Source: Stramenopiles sp. TOSAG23-6 (Eukaryota; Sar). From it: a stretch of 22,430 nucleotides of DNA. Where the stretch lies: assembly GCA_900128565.1 (NCBI GenBank), contig LT636015.1, positions 1 to 22,430 of the forward strand, given 5' to 3'. The stretch's first letter is position 1; the number at the start of each line of letters is the position of its first letter. The notes below the pieces were generated by a model, which was not told where the DNA came from, searched no databases, and saw only the letters and a program-made list of their open reading frames with translations. The translations under genes were made by a program, and so were the position numbers. Below are positions 1 to 10,216 of this stretch, piece after piece.

Positions 1-232
1 GACATTGATGGATGCTCTTTTTGTATTTTTGCTTGTTTATCTTGATAACTTTCTGCTTTTGATTCATTCATATTTACATCCCATGACATTGATGGATGCT
101 CTTTTTGTATTTTTGCTTGTTTATCTTGATAACTTTCTGGGTTTGATTCATTCATTTTTACATCCCATGACATTGATGGATGCTCTTTTTGTATCTTTGC
201 TTGTTTATCCTGATAACTTTCTTTATAATTAG
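1..232 (-). repeat. 84-bp in-frame tandem repeat (28 aa)
   Basis: Copies begin at about 1, 85 and 169 with a period of 84 bp, so the frame is kept. The minus-strand product is a charged 28-residue unit containing ESYQDKQAKIQKEHPSM. The array continues beyond the left edge of the window, so copy number is unknown. Near-identity of the copies implies recent expansion. Confidence 0.9.
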
Positions 233-2244
233 CAATGTTAAAGTCTTTTAACTGGTAATCATTTAATTTGTAAGACATCAATTTTTGTACCTGATCATCA
301 CCAGAAACAATATCATAAGCAGGTGTCTGAGCAAAATCGGAGGTGACTGCTTCAGTTCTAATGATATCCATTAAATTACTCGCTCGACGCTTTTTCCCAG
401 TTGATTTCCTGTCCAAGCCTGGTGGATCTGGTAGCATTTCACCAGAGTGATTTATCTGTTTTTCATATACTTCCTTTCGTTTATTTTCAACTTTAGACAT
501 TTGACTATTTGAATATTGAGGTTTAGTAAATATAAGACTTGTTTTCTTCGGGGCGTTGACTAGTGTACTATTCATACGAACATGTTTCATATTCGTTATA
601 TTATCTATACAGAATTCTGTTTTATCATATTCCAAGTTTTTTTCGACATTCATGAAGTGATTAATCTTTGCTTTTAGAGATATTTTTTCCTCAGTTGACA
701 TTTTGCGTGATTTATTCTCCGCAGTAAAATGATTATCGTTGATATTGTATGGTTGATTAAATTTCCGAAGAATATCTAGCAAATTAGCAATGTCATCAGT
801 AGTACCATCCTGATTGACATTTCTATTATTTGCTATAGATGGCGTATCTTTTATATTACATCGATTATTTCTATTGCTTGATATACATGGCGCGTCGTTC
901 ATATTATGCTCATTAAAAGAAAAAATAGAATTTCTTATATTATGTTCATCATATGAAGAAATAGATTTTTCCGCATCGCATAATGCATCATTTGCAATAG
1001 TCAACGCGGCAGTTTCTGCATTCATTTGTGTAGTAATTAGAAGGTTTCTCTTTTTTGCTTCAACTAACTCATGTCGGTCTTTTAGTATCGATTGGATTTT
1101 TATTTTCTTTACTTTCTGTTTTGCATCAGCTTGAATTCTTACAGATCTGAGAAGCGCCTCTCTTGCATCAAGTGCAAATTTCTTTGCCTTTTCAGCTTTC
1201 TTGTCAATGTCGTCATTTACTATATTTGATACATTTTTGTTCTTTACAAATCTTTTCAAAGTAATTAACTTTCGAACGTTATTGGCTAATCTATTTTTGG
1301 TTTTAATTGTACGTTTTGCTTGTACAATTTTAGTATTTGACATTTTTCCGGCTTTCTTGTCAATGTCGTCATTTACTATATTTGATACATTTTTGTTCTT
1401 TACAAATCTTTTCAAAGTCATCAGCTTTCGAACGTTATTGGCTAATCTATTTTTGGTTTTAATTGTACTTTTTGCTTGTACAATTTTAGGGACTTTCTCG
1501 ACTTTTTCAGAAGATTTTCTCCTTTTATTTTTTCTAAATCTATCAATGCTTACAAGTCTTGCAATCACAGAAGGCGATTTGATTTTTTTACTTGAATTTT
1601 GATTCAAAGTTGCATTTACCATTTGTTTTCCAGATATTGTATCATGAGATTCTTTATTCTTTTGATGGTGGCGTTTTTTTTTATGTACAACTGGTTGTAG
1701 ATGAGTCGATTTATAATGTATTGTGAAAAATTATGTCACAAAAAAATTCGTTAGGTACAAAATTTAGTAAAAATAAATAAATTTGAATTTAAGTATGAAA
1801 ACGAACGTGTCTCGCACCTCCACCTGCAGCACCCCAGTCGACAATCCACTTATCCTTTTCTGGATCCCATAATCTTAATGTACCGAACATATCTTTTTTA
1901 CTACCTGCTATAGCACGTACAGTACATCCTATTTTCCAGGGTCGATCTGGTTTTCCAACATCTTTTTTTATGTTACTTATTGTTTTACCTCCAAGTTCCT
2001 TCCAACTTATAGCACCATCTTGATTTACATCATATGAATCAAAAACGATAAGTATGGCTTCAGTAGAAGGCATGGGTCTAATACCTAATTTTTTGATACC
2101 TCGTACAAATTCACCATAGGAAAGTCGGAAGTTTTCATTCTTGTCAGAAGCTTCAAAAAGTTGCTTGTGTGTTACACCTTTTTTTTTAAACTGTGCCTTT
2201 ATCCATTGTGCCTCTTTCTCACTTGACGCTTTTCCTTCCGCCAT
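1..2244 (-). CDS. EF-hand protein with Lys-rich tail (partial, runs off left edge)
   Basis: Exon 1 is 2244-1807 (146 codons) and exon 2 is 1715 to the window edge (at least 571 codons); I sampled the minus-strand frame over about 1-855 and 1300-1715 and saw no stop. The start is the ATG at 2244. Two EF-hand loops are visible: residues 34-45 (DKNENFRLSYGE) and 72-83 (DVNQDGAISWKE), both with the acidic and polar ligands at positions 1, 3, 5 and 12. Residues about 103-146 (WKIGCTVRAIAGSKKDMFG... then KWIVDWG) look like a small SH3-like or MIB/HERC2-like barrel, which is tentative. The exon 2 product is Lys/Glu/Asn-rich, low complexity, with two sets of tandem repeats. It shares the motif SIDRFRK (about residue 202) with the next gene. 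I infer a calcium-binding structural, perhaps cytoskeletal or ciliary, protein. The C-terminus is outside the window. The function is not recognised. Confidence 0.75.
1195..1489 (-). repeat. 156-bp in-frame duplication (52 aa)
   Basis: The sequence starting GCTTTCTTGTCAATGTCG at 1195 recurs at 1351. The period is 156 bp (52 codons). On the minus strand each copy encodes a basic segment containing TIKTKNRLANNVRKL and FVKNKNVSNIVNDDIDKKA. The copies differ at only a few bases. Confidence 0.88.
1716..1806 (-). other. Introner-like non-canonical intron (EF-hand gene)
   Basis: This is a 91-nt intron, phase 0. It begins GTTCGTTTTC after GAGACAC and ends TCACAATACAT before TATAAATCG. It contains AAATTTTGTACCTAAC at about 1748-1763. 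There is no AG between that motif and the downstream exon, and reading straight through meets a stop. Flanks are AC and AT, an imperfect version of the 2-bp repeat seen at other copies. Confidence 0.8.
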
Positions 2245-2522
2245 GTTCTAAGAAACTATTTCAGCTGTTGAATGAGCTGTTGAATAAAGTATGTTTATCT
2301 CACTCTTTGCAGTGAAGTCGTCGTGTGGAAAACCTCCCTCTCTCCCAGAAAAATTTAACGTAAATAAATAATAAAAAAATCACGAAATCCTCAAAAAGTT
2401 GAGAAAGAAAATATTTATGACCAATAAAGAAAAACGTTGCAAAATAAAATTAATTGTACTTTGACTTTATCTCCATGAAATATTTAATATTTCGATAATT
2501 TTAACACCACTATATAGTGCTC
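2245..2522. other. Intergenic gap between two minus-strand genes
   Basis: About 280 bp of AT-rich sequence lies between the 5' end of the EF-hand gene and the stop codon of the ankyrin/IQ/EF gene. It should contain the promoter of the former and the 3' UTR of the latter. I see no ORF, tRNA or clear motif in it. Confidence 0.5.
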
Positions 2523-5500
2523 TTAATTCCATGGCCCAATATTATCAATACTACCATTATCACGCAGACGATGTTGATGAGCACTACCAAACATAATTTT
2601 ACCTCTTACACTGAGATGTTTCTTGTCAGCATTTGATTTTTTTATACTCAAAGAATTGTGTGGTGAAAGCATACCATGTATTCCTGTTAAAGTTTCAAAC
2701 TTTTTGCCCTCGGATTCTTGTATATTCTTGTATGAGGGAATTCCATTTACTAGTGATACGGAAGGTAATCTATGTTTCAATCTGAGATGACCTCTATAAT
2801 TAATCCTTCCAGAAGGTGAGTATTCGCGACCACTCGGATCATTTCGACGAGCGGCATATTTTATATTACCTTGAATACGAGCTTTTCCATGATATGTTTT
2901 GGATGTACCATTAGGGCCAAGTACCAACACAGATGTCTCAACGGAATCATGCTTTTGATTTTCCCAGTGATGGAGTGGTGTAGCTTTATCATAGACTCGA
3001 TTTCTTTCATTATGTATTTTGGAAAAATATTTCAAATTTGTTTTGTTAGGTACAAAATTTCGTACTAAAAAAAAATCGAATTTGAAAAAAAATAAAACAT
3101 ACATGCCCATATAATCTTCTTTGCCAGTGTTGTGATTGAGGATGTTTCTGTCCTGTAGGTGTTTTCAAAACACTTCTTGGTGTTTGTTGCCGGGTAATCA
3201 GCACAGGGAAGTAATTGGTGTCGGAAATATCAGTAAGACTCCTTGGAATTGATGTATCCATGGATACTGAATTTATATCTCTTAGTGTAGATGCTTTCAT
3301 AGCTGTTATTGAGCCATAAGGGATGTCCGATACCCAAGGTACCGTTGTTGGTATTTTCCCTTTTCTGATTAGACCTGAAAGACCTTCTTTTGCATTCTCT
3401 CGAATATGCATATGTCTTTCCATTACCAAATCATGAAATAATTCACAAAATCGATTAATATTAATTGTCCCACGAAGATCTATATCTATTATTTGATTGA
3501 TAAAACGAACTTGAGAGAGTGGAATTTCAATACCCAATAGATGCAAGGCCTTATGAAATTCTTCTGAGGTCAAACACCTAGAGTTTGATGTTGATGCTGA
3601 TGCAGTCAGCATTGGTTTCATTCCACGTAATATATTATCATATAACAGAGGCTGAAAATTTTCACGACATTTACACAGCTTTGCAACTACTGTAGCAATA
3701 ACTGCAATACATGATATCGAATTTTGATTGTCTTCTATATCTTTAATATCCGAATCCGTATTTCTGTCACTTTCTTTATTATACAGTTTTGAATCATAGC
3801 TTGTATTTACCCCTAAAAAACAACCAATATTTTTAGTATCTTTATTATCTCTTGCCGGCGTTTTATGGCGAACGTCTCTATTTCCTTTATTTCCTTTATT
3901 TTCTTTCCTATTTTTACGTTCCTGCAGAATATGTTTTTGTGATGACTTTTGGTTTGATACCTTTTGTAAATGTTTAGTTTCCCCATTATTGTCAAAGTCT
4001 TTGAAGTCATATGATAAATCATTTTTATCTTTGGAAATTGTGTTGCCATCGTCCCAGCCTTGTACTATTTCCTTATTTTCATTTATTGGTGGAGATTTTG
4101 GGCGTCTAATTGATGCACTGAGTGACCTTTCATCATCTTGCTGGCATTGTAAACGTTTAAACTCGACAAAAGAAAATGCACAACTTTCATCTTCGATATC
4201 TTCATTATTCACATCGCAAATATCGTGTTTGTATGTATTCGATTTAATTGTAATGTTTACATTGGAAGAATTCCCGTTTTGTACAAATGTATTATTTTGC
4301 CTGCAAAGAACTGGTGCTTGAGCCAAACCAAAATATCGAATATTTTTATTTTTCATATTTTTATGAAGTATCTTGTTTACACTGGAAGCATTGCCAAGTA
4401 CATGAATAGCTTTGTCTGGCCTAATTGGATTGGAATTATTATTATGTTTTACATATTGTTTGCGTCCTAATGAACCAACGTGTTTTTTATGTAGACTGCT
4501 GAATCTTTTTCTATACAGCTTATTCCTATGCAAATCTTTACCAAGTGAGATATTACTCCTCGAACGCCAATGTACTCTAGGATCTACAGATTCAATTACT
4601 GCAGTGTTGCATATAGAAAACATGTATTACGAGAAATATTTTAAATTTGATTTTTTTGTTAGGTACGGAAAACAAATAAATTTCAAATTTATGAATTTAA
4701 TACGATTACGAAATCTCATAAATAAACTACATTTCAGCAGCATTAAACGTACATTCGAAGGGAATTCGCAGCAGCCAGCGCTGCAATTTTTGCAGCTATT
4801 GCAGTTTTAGAACAAATATTTGCTCTACAAGAAATACGAAAAAAACGTCTTCCCAAGTATCCTCTAATTGATGATTGTATAAGTGTAGAAGCCAAGTGAT
4901 CTTCACTGCAGTATTTGTTTTTTGGCTGATGACATATGTTTCCTGATTCATTTAATGCACTGTAATTATCTGACTGATTTTGTTTGTCATCATTATGCTT
5001 TGGCATTTCTAGAAGTTTTGTACAAATCACATTTTTTGAACCAGAATCTTTCATTTCAATTATATCGTTAAATTTTGGTTTAATTTCAGATTTTAGTTTT
5101 TCAGATTTTATTTTTTTAGATTTTGATTTTGCTTCAGATTTTCTTTCAGATTTTATTCCATTTTCTGCAGCACCCCCTTCAGTCACTTCTTGAACAGTAT
5201 TAATTATGGCACTCATTTCGTGTAGTGCAACTACTTGGTCAGCTTGATCACTACAAAATTCTTTTTTCTCAACTATTTGGTCAACTTGATCACTACAAAA
5301 TTCTTCTTTCTCAACTATTTGGTCAACTTGATCACTACAAAATTCTTCTTTCTCATCAAAAATTTCTTCATTTATTTCTTCTTCTTTTACTTTTTTCCGA
5401 AATCGATCAATACTAGTCAAATTCCGAGGAGCTTTTCCAAAATTATTGGTAATATTCGCGGCTTTATATCCTTTCGGTAAGGATAGCAAATATTCTATAA

Positions 5501-5831
5501 TATTGACATGGTTATTTTCATAGCACATATGATAGCATGTGTCACCAGAGTGATTTTGATGGCAAATATTTGAGCCTACCTCAACTAAAAATTTACAGAT
5601 GGATAACTGATTATACCAGCATGCTATAAACAATGCTGTGCAGCCAAAGCTATCTTCGTCATTAACGTTGCTTCTTGAAATATGTTTTTGTGTTGCAGCT
5701 AAGTCACCCTTTGCAATGAAATGCGAAAAAACTCCGGATAAAAATTGTTTCCCTGTAGCTGCATTTTCAGTGTGATCAATTGTACTTTGAATTCCTTCTT
5801 CAAAGTTATGTTTCAACTTGCTATCTAACAT
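2523..5831 (-). CDS. Ankyrin-IQ-EF-hand protein, 1028 aa, three exons
   Basis: Exons are 5831-4753, 4621-3103 and 3011-2523. Their lengths (1079+1519+489) sum to 1029 codons including the stop, which supports the splice assignment. The N-terminus carries ankyrin-type repeats at about 61-120 (GCTALFIACWYNQ, GDTCYHMCYENNH). Then come SIDRFRK at 140, an acidic 14-residue tandem repeat containing EEFCSDQVDQIVEK, and an IQ motif (LIQSSIRGYLGRR) near 325. Exon 2 has a long polar Asn/Lys-rich stretch and a degenerate EF-hand region at about 690-760 (loop DIDLRGTININR). The C-terminal exon is basic. Ankyrin plus IQ plus EF-hand suggests a calmodulin/calcium-linked scaffold, possibly ciliary; that role is inferred. 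It diverges from the 6092 gene. No named orthologue is recognised. Confidence 0.82.
3012..3102 (-). other. Introner-like non-canonical intron 2 (ankyrin-IQ-EF gene)
   Basis: 91 nt, phase 0. It starts GTATGTTTTATTTTT after GGGCAT and ends CCAAAATACAT before AATGAAAG. It contains TACGAAATTTTGTACCTAAC followed by GAAATATTTTT. No AG lies between the branch-like motif and the exon. The 2-bp flank AT is repeated on both sides of the GTA...TAC body. Confidence 0.87.
4622..4752 (-). other. Introner-like non-canonical intron 1 (ankyrin-IQ-EF gene)
   Basis: 131 nt, the longest of the nine, phase 2. It starts GTACGTTTAATG after CTTCGAAT and ends TCTCGTAATACAT before GTTTTCTATATGC. It retains GTACCTAAC (as CCGTACCTAAC) and AAAATATTTCTC but has diverged elsewhere. 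ATG occurs at both boundaries, so the exact cut cannot be fixed by sequence. Confidence 0.83.
5235..5360 (-). repeat. 42-bp in-frame tandem repeat (14 aa, three copies)
   Basis: Three adjacent 42-bp units encode EEFCSDQVDQIVEK-type segments of the ankyrin-IQ-EF protein. The frame is kept. The third copy differs slightly (DQADQVV). Confidence 0.88.
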
Positions 5832-6091
5832 ATTGGGTTTTAATATCTATAATATAAACTATAATGAACTCCTAGTTAGTAATGTGTCTTGGAAAACCCA
5901 GGATTTCGTGGGTGTCGAAAAGGATATGTTTTGACTTCCTTATAAGTCTGCTTTGACAGACAGACGACAGTTACACACAACCCCAACGGACACCCGGTCA
6001 AGTTTCCCAGAACCTTTCTTGCGGGAAAGATACACTACCTTACGTAAGTACACCAATATCGTCGGTGTTCTGGTTATATTTTTAGAAAATA
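5832..6091. promoter_or_regulatory. Shared divergent promoter region
   Basis: The 260-bp gap separates the start codons of the minus-strand ankyrin-IQ-EF gene and the plus-strand Gln-rich ankyrin gene, so both promoters and 5' UTRs must lie here. A short repeat of GACAGACAGACGACAG occurs near 5957. No recognisable core element was identified. The two adjacent ankyrin genes could be co-regulated (inference). Confidence 0.5.
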
Positions 6092-7311
6092 ATGGCGACA
6101 GGAACAATATCTTCAGCAGACGAGCGTTTCTTTACACCTCGATCTACCGGCGCCCGTGGAAATTATTGTTCTTCTGAAGATGAAAAAGAAGAGAGATATT
6201 ACGTGGCGACACCGGGTACGCTTCAGTCAAACAAGTCATGGACGTCTGATGCAGAATATGCCACCCCTAGAGAGCTTAGTTACGGTTCGGCATCTGATAG
6301 TAATGATGGATATCAGCATGATTGGTCGTCTACTGCTCGACGTGGAGTTACTCCTGTACTACCAATGCCTTTTGTTACAAGTCAGTATGATACATACCAA
6401 CAGCCGCAATCTGAACAACAACTACAACAGCAACAAGATCACTATATTCCCAGTGCACCAGATATGTCACAACAACGACAAGTTGGTATCTATCCAACAG
6501 GTGGAAAAATATCTCCTCCAAGACCTCCCCCAGTCAGTCAGATCCCACAACAGTTGCAACCGGCACAGCAACTTCAAGTAAGACGACAGTTACTAAGGCA
6601 GCTTGAGCTGAAGGAACAAAAAATGTTACAACAAAAGAAAATAGCTGAAAATCATCGCCAAGGACACATTAAACCACTCAGTAGTAATGCTGTTTCCTCG
6701 GAAGAAGCTGCTGGTCTAGCAGCAGCAATGGCGCTTCAGTATAATAGTACAAAAAAACAAAATTCAACGCCATCTGTTACAAATGCAAACCATTTAAATA
6801 ACCAACAAAATTCTACTGCAGATATTGAACCTGTGTATCAAGATACAGGAGGAGACATTGATGATGAAGATATAAAAAATATATTTTCATATGCTCGGCA
6901 CAATCGATGCAAAGACTTAGAACAAATATTGCTCAAAGGTGTTCCAGTGAATGTTCGCGATCGCTTTGGGAATACTTTACTTATTGTACGTTGTCCACTT
7001 TACTTTTACTTTTACTTTTCATAAAAAAATTCGTAGTAAATTTTGTACCTAACAAAAAAAATCAAAGAAAAAAAAAATATTTTTTCACAATACTTGTGGC
7101 TTGTCAAAATGGTTTGAAACGTGTGGCAAAACTCGCTCTTAGACGTGGTGCAGACATAAATGCAACGAACTACAAAGGGAACTCTTGTCTTCACTTTTGT
7201 TTTGCTTTTGGATATGGCGATTCACTCGGGAGTTATCTGATATCAAAAGGAGCCAATACAACTTTATTAAATAATGAACAAAAAACATGTTATGAAGGAG
7301 TTGCTAAATGA
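6092..7311 (+). CDS. Gln-rich ankyrin-repeat protein, 369 aa, two exons
   Basis: Exon 1 is 6092-6985 (298 codons) and exon 2 is 7096-7311 (71 codons plus stop). The N-terminal two thirds is Ser/Gln-rich, with poly-Gln runs and PPRPPP near 150, and a probable Gln/Lys coiled coil near 165-195. The C-terminus is a compact ankyrin module: NIFSYARHNRCKDLEQILLKG, then GNTLLIVACQNGLKR made across the splice junction, then GADINATNYKGNSCLHFCF and YLISKGANTTLLNN. This ankyrin block is a conserved type in stramenopiles and alveolates as I remember it; its molecular role is not known to me. Joining the exons at the non-canonical site completes the LLIVACQNG helix exactly as the ankyrin consensus demands. 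Confidence 0.87.
6986..7095 (+). other. Introner-like non-canonical intron (Gln-rich ankyrin gene)
   Basis: 110 nt, phase 0. It starts GTACGTTGTCC after CTTATT and ends CACAATACTT before GTGGCTTG. It contains AAATTTTGTACCTAAC. Here the duplicated flank is TT rather than AT, and the 3' end is TACTT rather than TACAT. That co-variation with the 5' exon base is what an insertion-site duplication predicts. Confidence 0.88.
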
Positions 7312-7478
7312 AATTAAATGCGTGTGATGAAAACATTTGAAGTATTATAAAGGTAATTATTAAATTTACTTTTCATCATAATATGATTTAATATTAAATA
7401 CTCGCAGAAGGTGAAAATTTCCGAAATATAGTGCGCTATAAAATGTTCCCCTTTTCAAGATGAACTATGATATCCTCC
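7312..7478. other. Short convergent 3' intergenic region
   Basis: 167 bp of AT-rich sequence between the stop codons of the ankyrin gene and the following minus-strand gene. It must hold both 3' ends. No other element is visible. Confidence 0.4.
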
Positions 7479-9203
7479 TCAAAATGCATCATACATAGCA
7501 TCATCAATATCCTCTTTAGCCAGTATGAGTTGATCATATGCGTCTTTAGCAGCTTGAGTGGCTACCTTTGCCGCTTCATACGATGCTGAAACGTGCGCTT
7601 CGTCAAAGGGCCGCACTACATCTGCAGCTCTTACATACTGTGTAATTGCATGCTTAGCAGCTAATGCGGCTGCAGATGCAGCTTGCCCAGCATACTTTTT
7701 GGGGGCATCTATAACATCCTTAATATCCTTTTCAGCCAAACTGTATACTAAAGTTGCATGCTTTGCAGCAGATGCAGCATGTTCAGCAGCCGTTGCAGCT
7801 GTCAATTCAGCGAGTATTTTAGCATCTACTTTTCTCTCTTTTTCTGATATTTCGCGTGGCGTCAATTGAATAGCAAGAAGTGGACACCAATGCCAATCAA
7901 TATCAAACAACTGAAGGACGTTCAATCGTTTGTTGGCATACAACACTTTCATTACTGCATTATACAGAAAAGGGTTTTTCACAGGTCTATCCATGTGCAT
8001 ATACTTTTCCGTACTTTGGCTTCTGTCGTCAGTTAAAACTCTGTCCCAATCATGATTGTACTTTGTCTTTTCCTTTTTAGACTTTGCATCTAGCGCGCGC
8101 AAGCCTTCTGCTGCTACAGAGAAACCTTGATGTAGTAGGGCTCTCTTTCCATCAGGAAGCGGCCATGTGAATATGTAGTTGACATGATATATCTTCGCGA
8201 GCTCGAGAGCCTTACCAAAGAGTAAATCGGAGATTTTAGGAACGGTATTTGGACATGCTTCGCCTCCAAGATAAAGCTGGAATAATGATTTTCCCAAGCC
8301 AATAAAAGTCCAAGCCCGTCCAAACCTTTCATTTGGCCATTGAAACAGAAATACGTGTGCAACATATTGATTATTATCATCAAGGATAATGATTGCTTGG
8401 CGCTTGGCTCGCGCCGTATATAGGGTAATGCCCCAGCCATATAGTTCTTGGAGGTTTAGATACCACACATCTATCATAGATTTCGCAAGCTTAACTACAA
8501 ACTTTTCCAAAGGCTGATTCAATAGCCCCCAGTATTTCGCCTTGTCTATGCTTAGGCTTACATGTTTAAAATACCACTGGATGTTAGTGGCGAACTTACC
8601 AGATGTATACTTGTCTGACATTTTATGAAAAGGATGTTTGCTACATTTTCTACGAAAAAATAGATCCCATTCTGCTTTTGTTGCGTTGTTTAGTACTTCC
8701 TCTTGAATCAAATCCACAGGGAACAATTTGCTGATGTGTTTCCAATTGACTGAAGTTATGAGACCATTCACGCCCATCCACATCATCCCTTGAGCAATGT
8801 ATGATAGAACAAATTTATCTATACTGCCATCGCCGAAGGATACCTCTGCGAGTGGACGCTGCTTGAGGAAATTGGCGACAATTTCACGGCGACGATGAGT
8901 CGACGTGCTTTCTCTCGTACGCTGTGATATATCTACCGCAATGACATTGATATTTCTAGTGTTAGGATAGTCACTTGTTCCAACGATTTCATCGAGAGGA
9001 ACTTTCCTATCCTGTACGCCAGATTTATATATGATGTGGGCGCTATTCGTGGATTTATCAAGAGATTTTATCTTTCCAGGATAGAAAGCTTCCCAGGATT
9101 TTTTTTTAACCAAGACATGGCTATCTTCTGTTGGAAATTCTGATACGGTGGATCTGATGCAGACCAAGGCGACCATTAGCCAAAGAATTGGTGACGAAAT
9201 CAT
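7479..9203 (-). CDS. Predicted secreted protein, Tudor/SH3-like N-terminus, Ala-rich tail (574 aa)
   Basis: Intronless. The ATG at 9203 begins a classic signal peptide (ISSPILWLMVALVCIRSTVS). Residues about 28-75 (VLVKKKSWEAFYPGKIKSL ... VPLDEIVG) resemble a Tudor/agenet-like barrel, which is odd for a secreted protein. The central 350 residues are aromatic-rich, with AHVFLFQWPNERFGRAW and YIFTWPLPDGKRALLHQGFS. An acetyltransferase-like fold is conceivable, but I see no clear acetyl-CoA loop. The last about 110 residues are Ala-rich with heptad-like spacing (AAEHAASAAKHA, AASAAALAAKHAI), probably helical. The coding sequence looks less AT-rich than its neighbours, which may mean stronger coding constraint or transfer. 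No family is recognised with confidence. Confidence 0.75.
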   Translation of the reverse strand: MISSPILWLMVALVCIRSTVSEFPTEDSHVLVKKKSWEAFYPGKIKSLDKSTNSAHIIYKSGVQDRKVPLDEIVGTSDYPNTRNINVIAVDISQRTRESTSTHRRREIVANFLKQRPLAEVSFGDGSIDKFVLSYIAQGMMWMGVNGLITSVNWKHISKLFPVDLIQEEVLNNATKAEWDLFFRRKCSKHPFHKMSDKYTSGKFATNIQWYFKHVSLSIDKAKYWGLLNQPLEKFVVKLAKSMIDVWYLNLQELYGWGITLYTARAKRQAIIILDDNNQYVAHVFLFQWPNERFGRAWTFIGLGKSLFQLYLGGEACPNTVPKISDLLFGKALELAKIYHVNYIFTWPLPDGKRALLHQGFSVAAEGLRALDAKSKKEKTKYNHDWDRVLTDDRSQSTEKYMHMDRPVKNPFLYNAVMKVLYANKRLNVLQLFDIDWHWCPLLAIQLTPREISEKERKVDAKILAELTAATAAEHAASAAKHATLVYSLAEKDIKDVIDAPKKYAGQAASAAALAAKHAITQYVRAADVVRPFDEAHVSASYEAAKVATQAAKDAYDQLILAKEDIDDAMYDAF

Positions 9204-9437
9204 AACTATGGCAATCTGCTAGAGAAGATATGAAGCAAAGTAATCCGTGTATCGGGTAATCGTATAGTACTGATAAAGCACACGAACGACACGTGCCAAA
9301 TTGTCCTTTTTCTGCTGTTTTTTTTATCAGCTGCGGCCAGAAATTAGCCAAGCTATTATGATAATTCGGCTTCAGCCTGAATTCAGCAGTCACGTGCAAC
9401 ACACGCGAGGTCGCTGTAAAATTGTCATACATTTACT
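9204..9437. promoter_or_regulatory. Divergent promoter region, secreted protein / COA7-like
   Basis: 234 bp between two divergent start codons, so both promoters lie here. I saw no clear core motif. A minus-strand open frame crosses it, but it has no recognisable product and overlaps the start of the 9203 gene. Confidence 0.4.
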
Positions 9438-10046
9438 ATGAATGCATCAATCTTAGAACTAGAGAAAAAGTGTCGCTTAACCAATGATCAAAATGCTTGC
9501 ACTGGTCTTGCATGGGCATACTTAGCAGCTTGTGAAAGAGAGAGTTCTCCAGACAGTCACGCATGTGTCAGCCTCGGAGATTTATACGCTGCTGGAGTTG
9601 GTGTACCAAAAATAGATGAAAATCGCTCTGTAGACCTCTATTACCGAGCTTGCAAACTTGGAAATACTCGTGGTTGTTTTACTTCGGGTATGTGTTTTAG
9701 TAATGGAATTGGTGTTAAAACAGACTTGAAACGAGCTTCTGAAGCATTTGCATTAGCTTGCCGTAAAGGCCATCCAACTGCTTGTCACCAACTTGCAAAA
9801 GCATATACTTCAGGTAAAGGAGTACCAAAAGACCGCAGTAAAGCGTTGTATATATTTAATCTGGCATGCGAAATGGGTTCAACTGCAAGCTGTGCTAATG
9901 CTGGTTCGTTTTATATGAACGGTATCGGAGGACCAAAAAATGAAGTTTTAGCTCTCAAACGTCTTAAACATGCATGTCAGTTAGGTGACCAATCATCTTG
10001 TGGTCTATTGCAAAAGTTATCGTCAAAACAAGATGATGAGCCATAG
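9438..10046 (+). CDS. COA7-like Sel1-repeat protein (202 aa)
   Basis: Single exon from the ATG at 9438. About five Sel1-like helical repeats carry regularly spaced cysteines: ACVSLGDLYAAGVGV, RGCFTSGMCFSNGIGV, TACHQLAKAYTSGKGV, ASCANAGSFYMNGIGG and SCGLLQKL. Cys pairs in each helix-turn-helix are typical of the disulphide-linked Sel1 proteins (HcpC in bacteria, COA7/RESA1 in the mitochondrial intermembrane space, needed for cytochrome c oxidase assembly). There is no N-terminal presequence, which fits COA7-type import by the oxidative route. The next three genes also serve mitochondria. Assignment to COA7 rather than another Sel1 protein is an inference. Confidence 0.8.
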   Translation: MNASILELEKKCRLTNDQNACTGLAWAYLAACERESSPDSHACVSLGDLYAAGVGVPKIDENRSVDLYYRACKLGNTRGCFTSGMCFSNGIGVKTDLKRASEAFALACRKGHPTACHQLAKAYTSGKGVPKDRSKALYIFNLACEMGSTASCANAGSFYMNGIGGPKNEVLALKRLKHACQLGDQSSCGLLQKLSSKQDDEP

Positions 10047-10119
10047 TGTTCTTCGTTCTTTAGTGTCTCTGTAAATTATGGTGACCTTTTCTGGGTACTT
10101 TAGAAGGAAAAAATCAGTA

Positions 10120-10178
10120 GAAAACCCACTTTGTCAAACTAACTTGAAAAGAAAACCTACTTTGTCAAACTTAACTTG
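10120..10178. repeat. Imperfect direct duplication in convergent 3' region
   Basis: GAAAACCCACTTTGTCAAAC at 10120 recurs with one mismatch at 10151, each followed by (T)TAACTTG or TAACTTG. It lies between the convergent 3' ends of the COA7-like gene and PAM16. The remaining 10047-10216 sequence shows nothing else. Confidence 0.7.
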
Positions 10179-10216
10179 TTTAGTTGCCTCATACTCAGAT
10201 TTTTTTATTATAAAAA

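Noticed and set aside
814-1602. Plus-strand Phe/Leu-rich ORFs at 814-1134 and 1201-1602
   Set aside because: They are antisense to the Lys-rich second exon of the EF-hand gene, and hydrophobic composition is the expected mirror of AAA/GAA codons.
7479-9203. Confident GNAT acetyltransferase call
   Set aside because: The central region has a GNAT-like feel (strand, helix, 'LLHQGF'), but no clear acetyl-CoA Gly loop could be located.
9121-9432. Minus-strand 103-codon ORF upstream of the secreted-protein gene
   Set aside because: It overlaps the first codons of the 9203 gene in another frame and has no recognisable domain; more likely promoter and 5' UTR.
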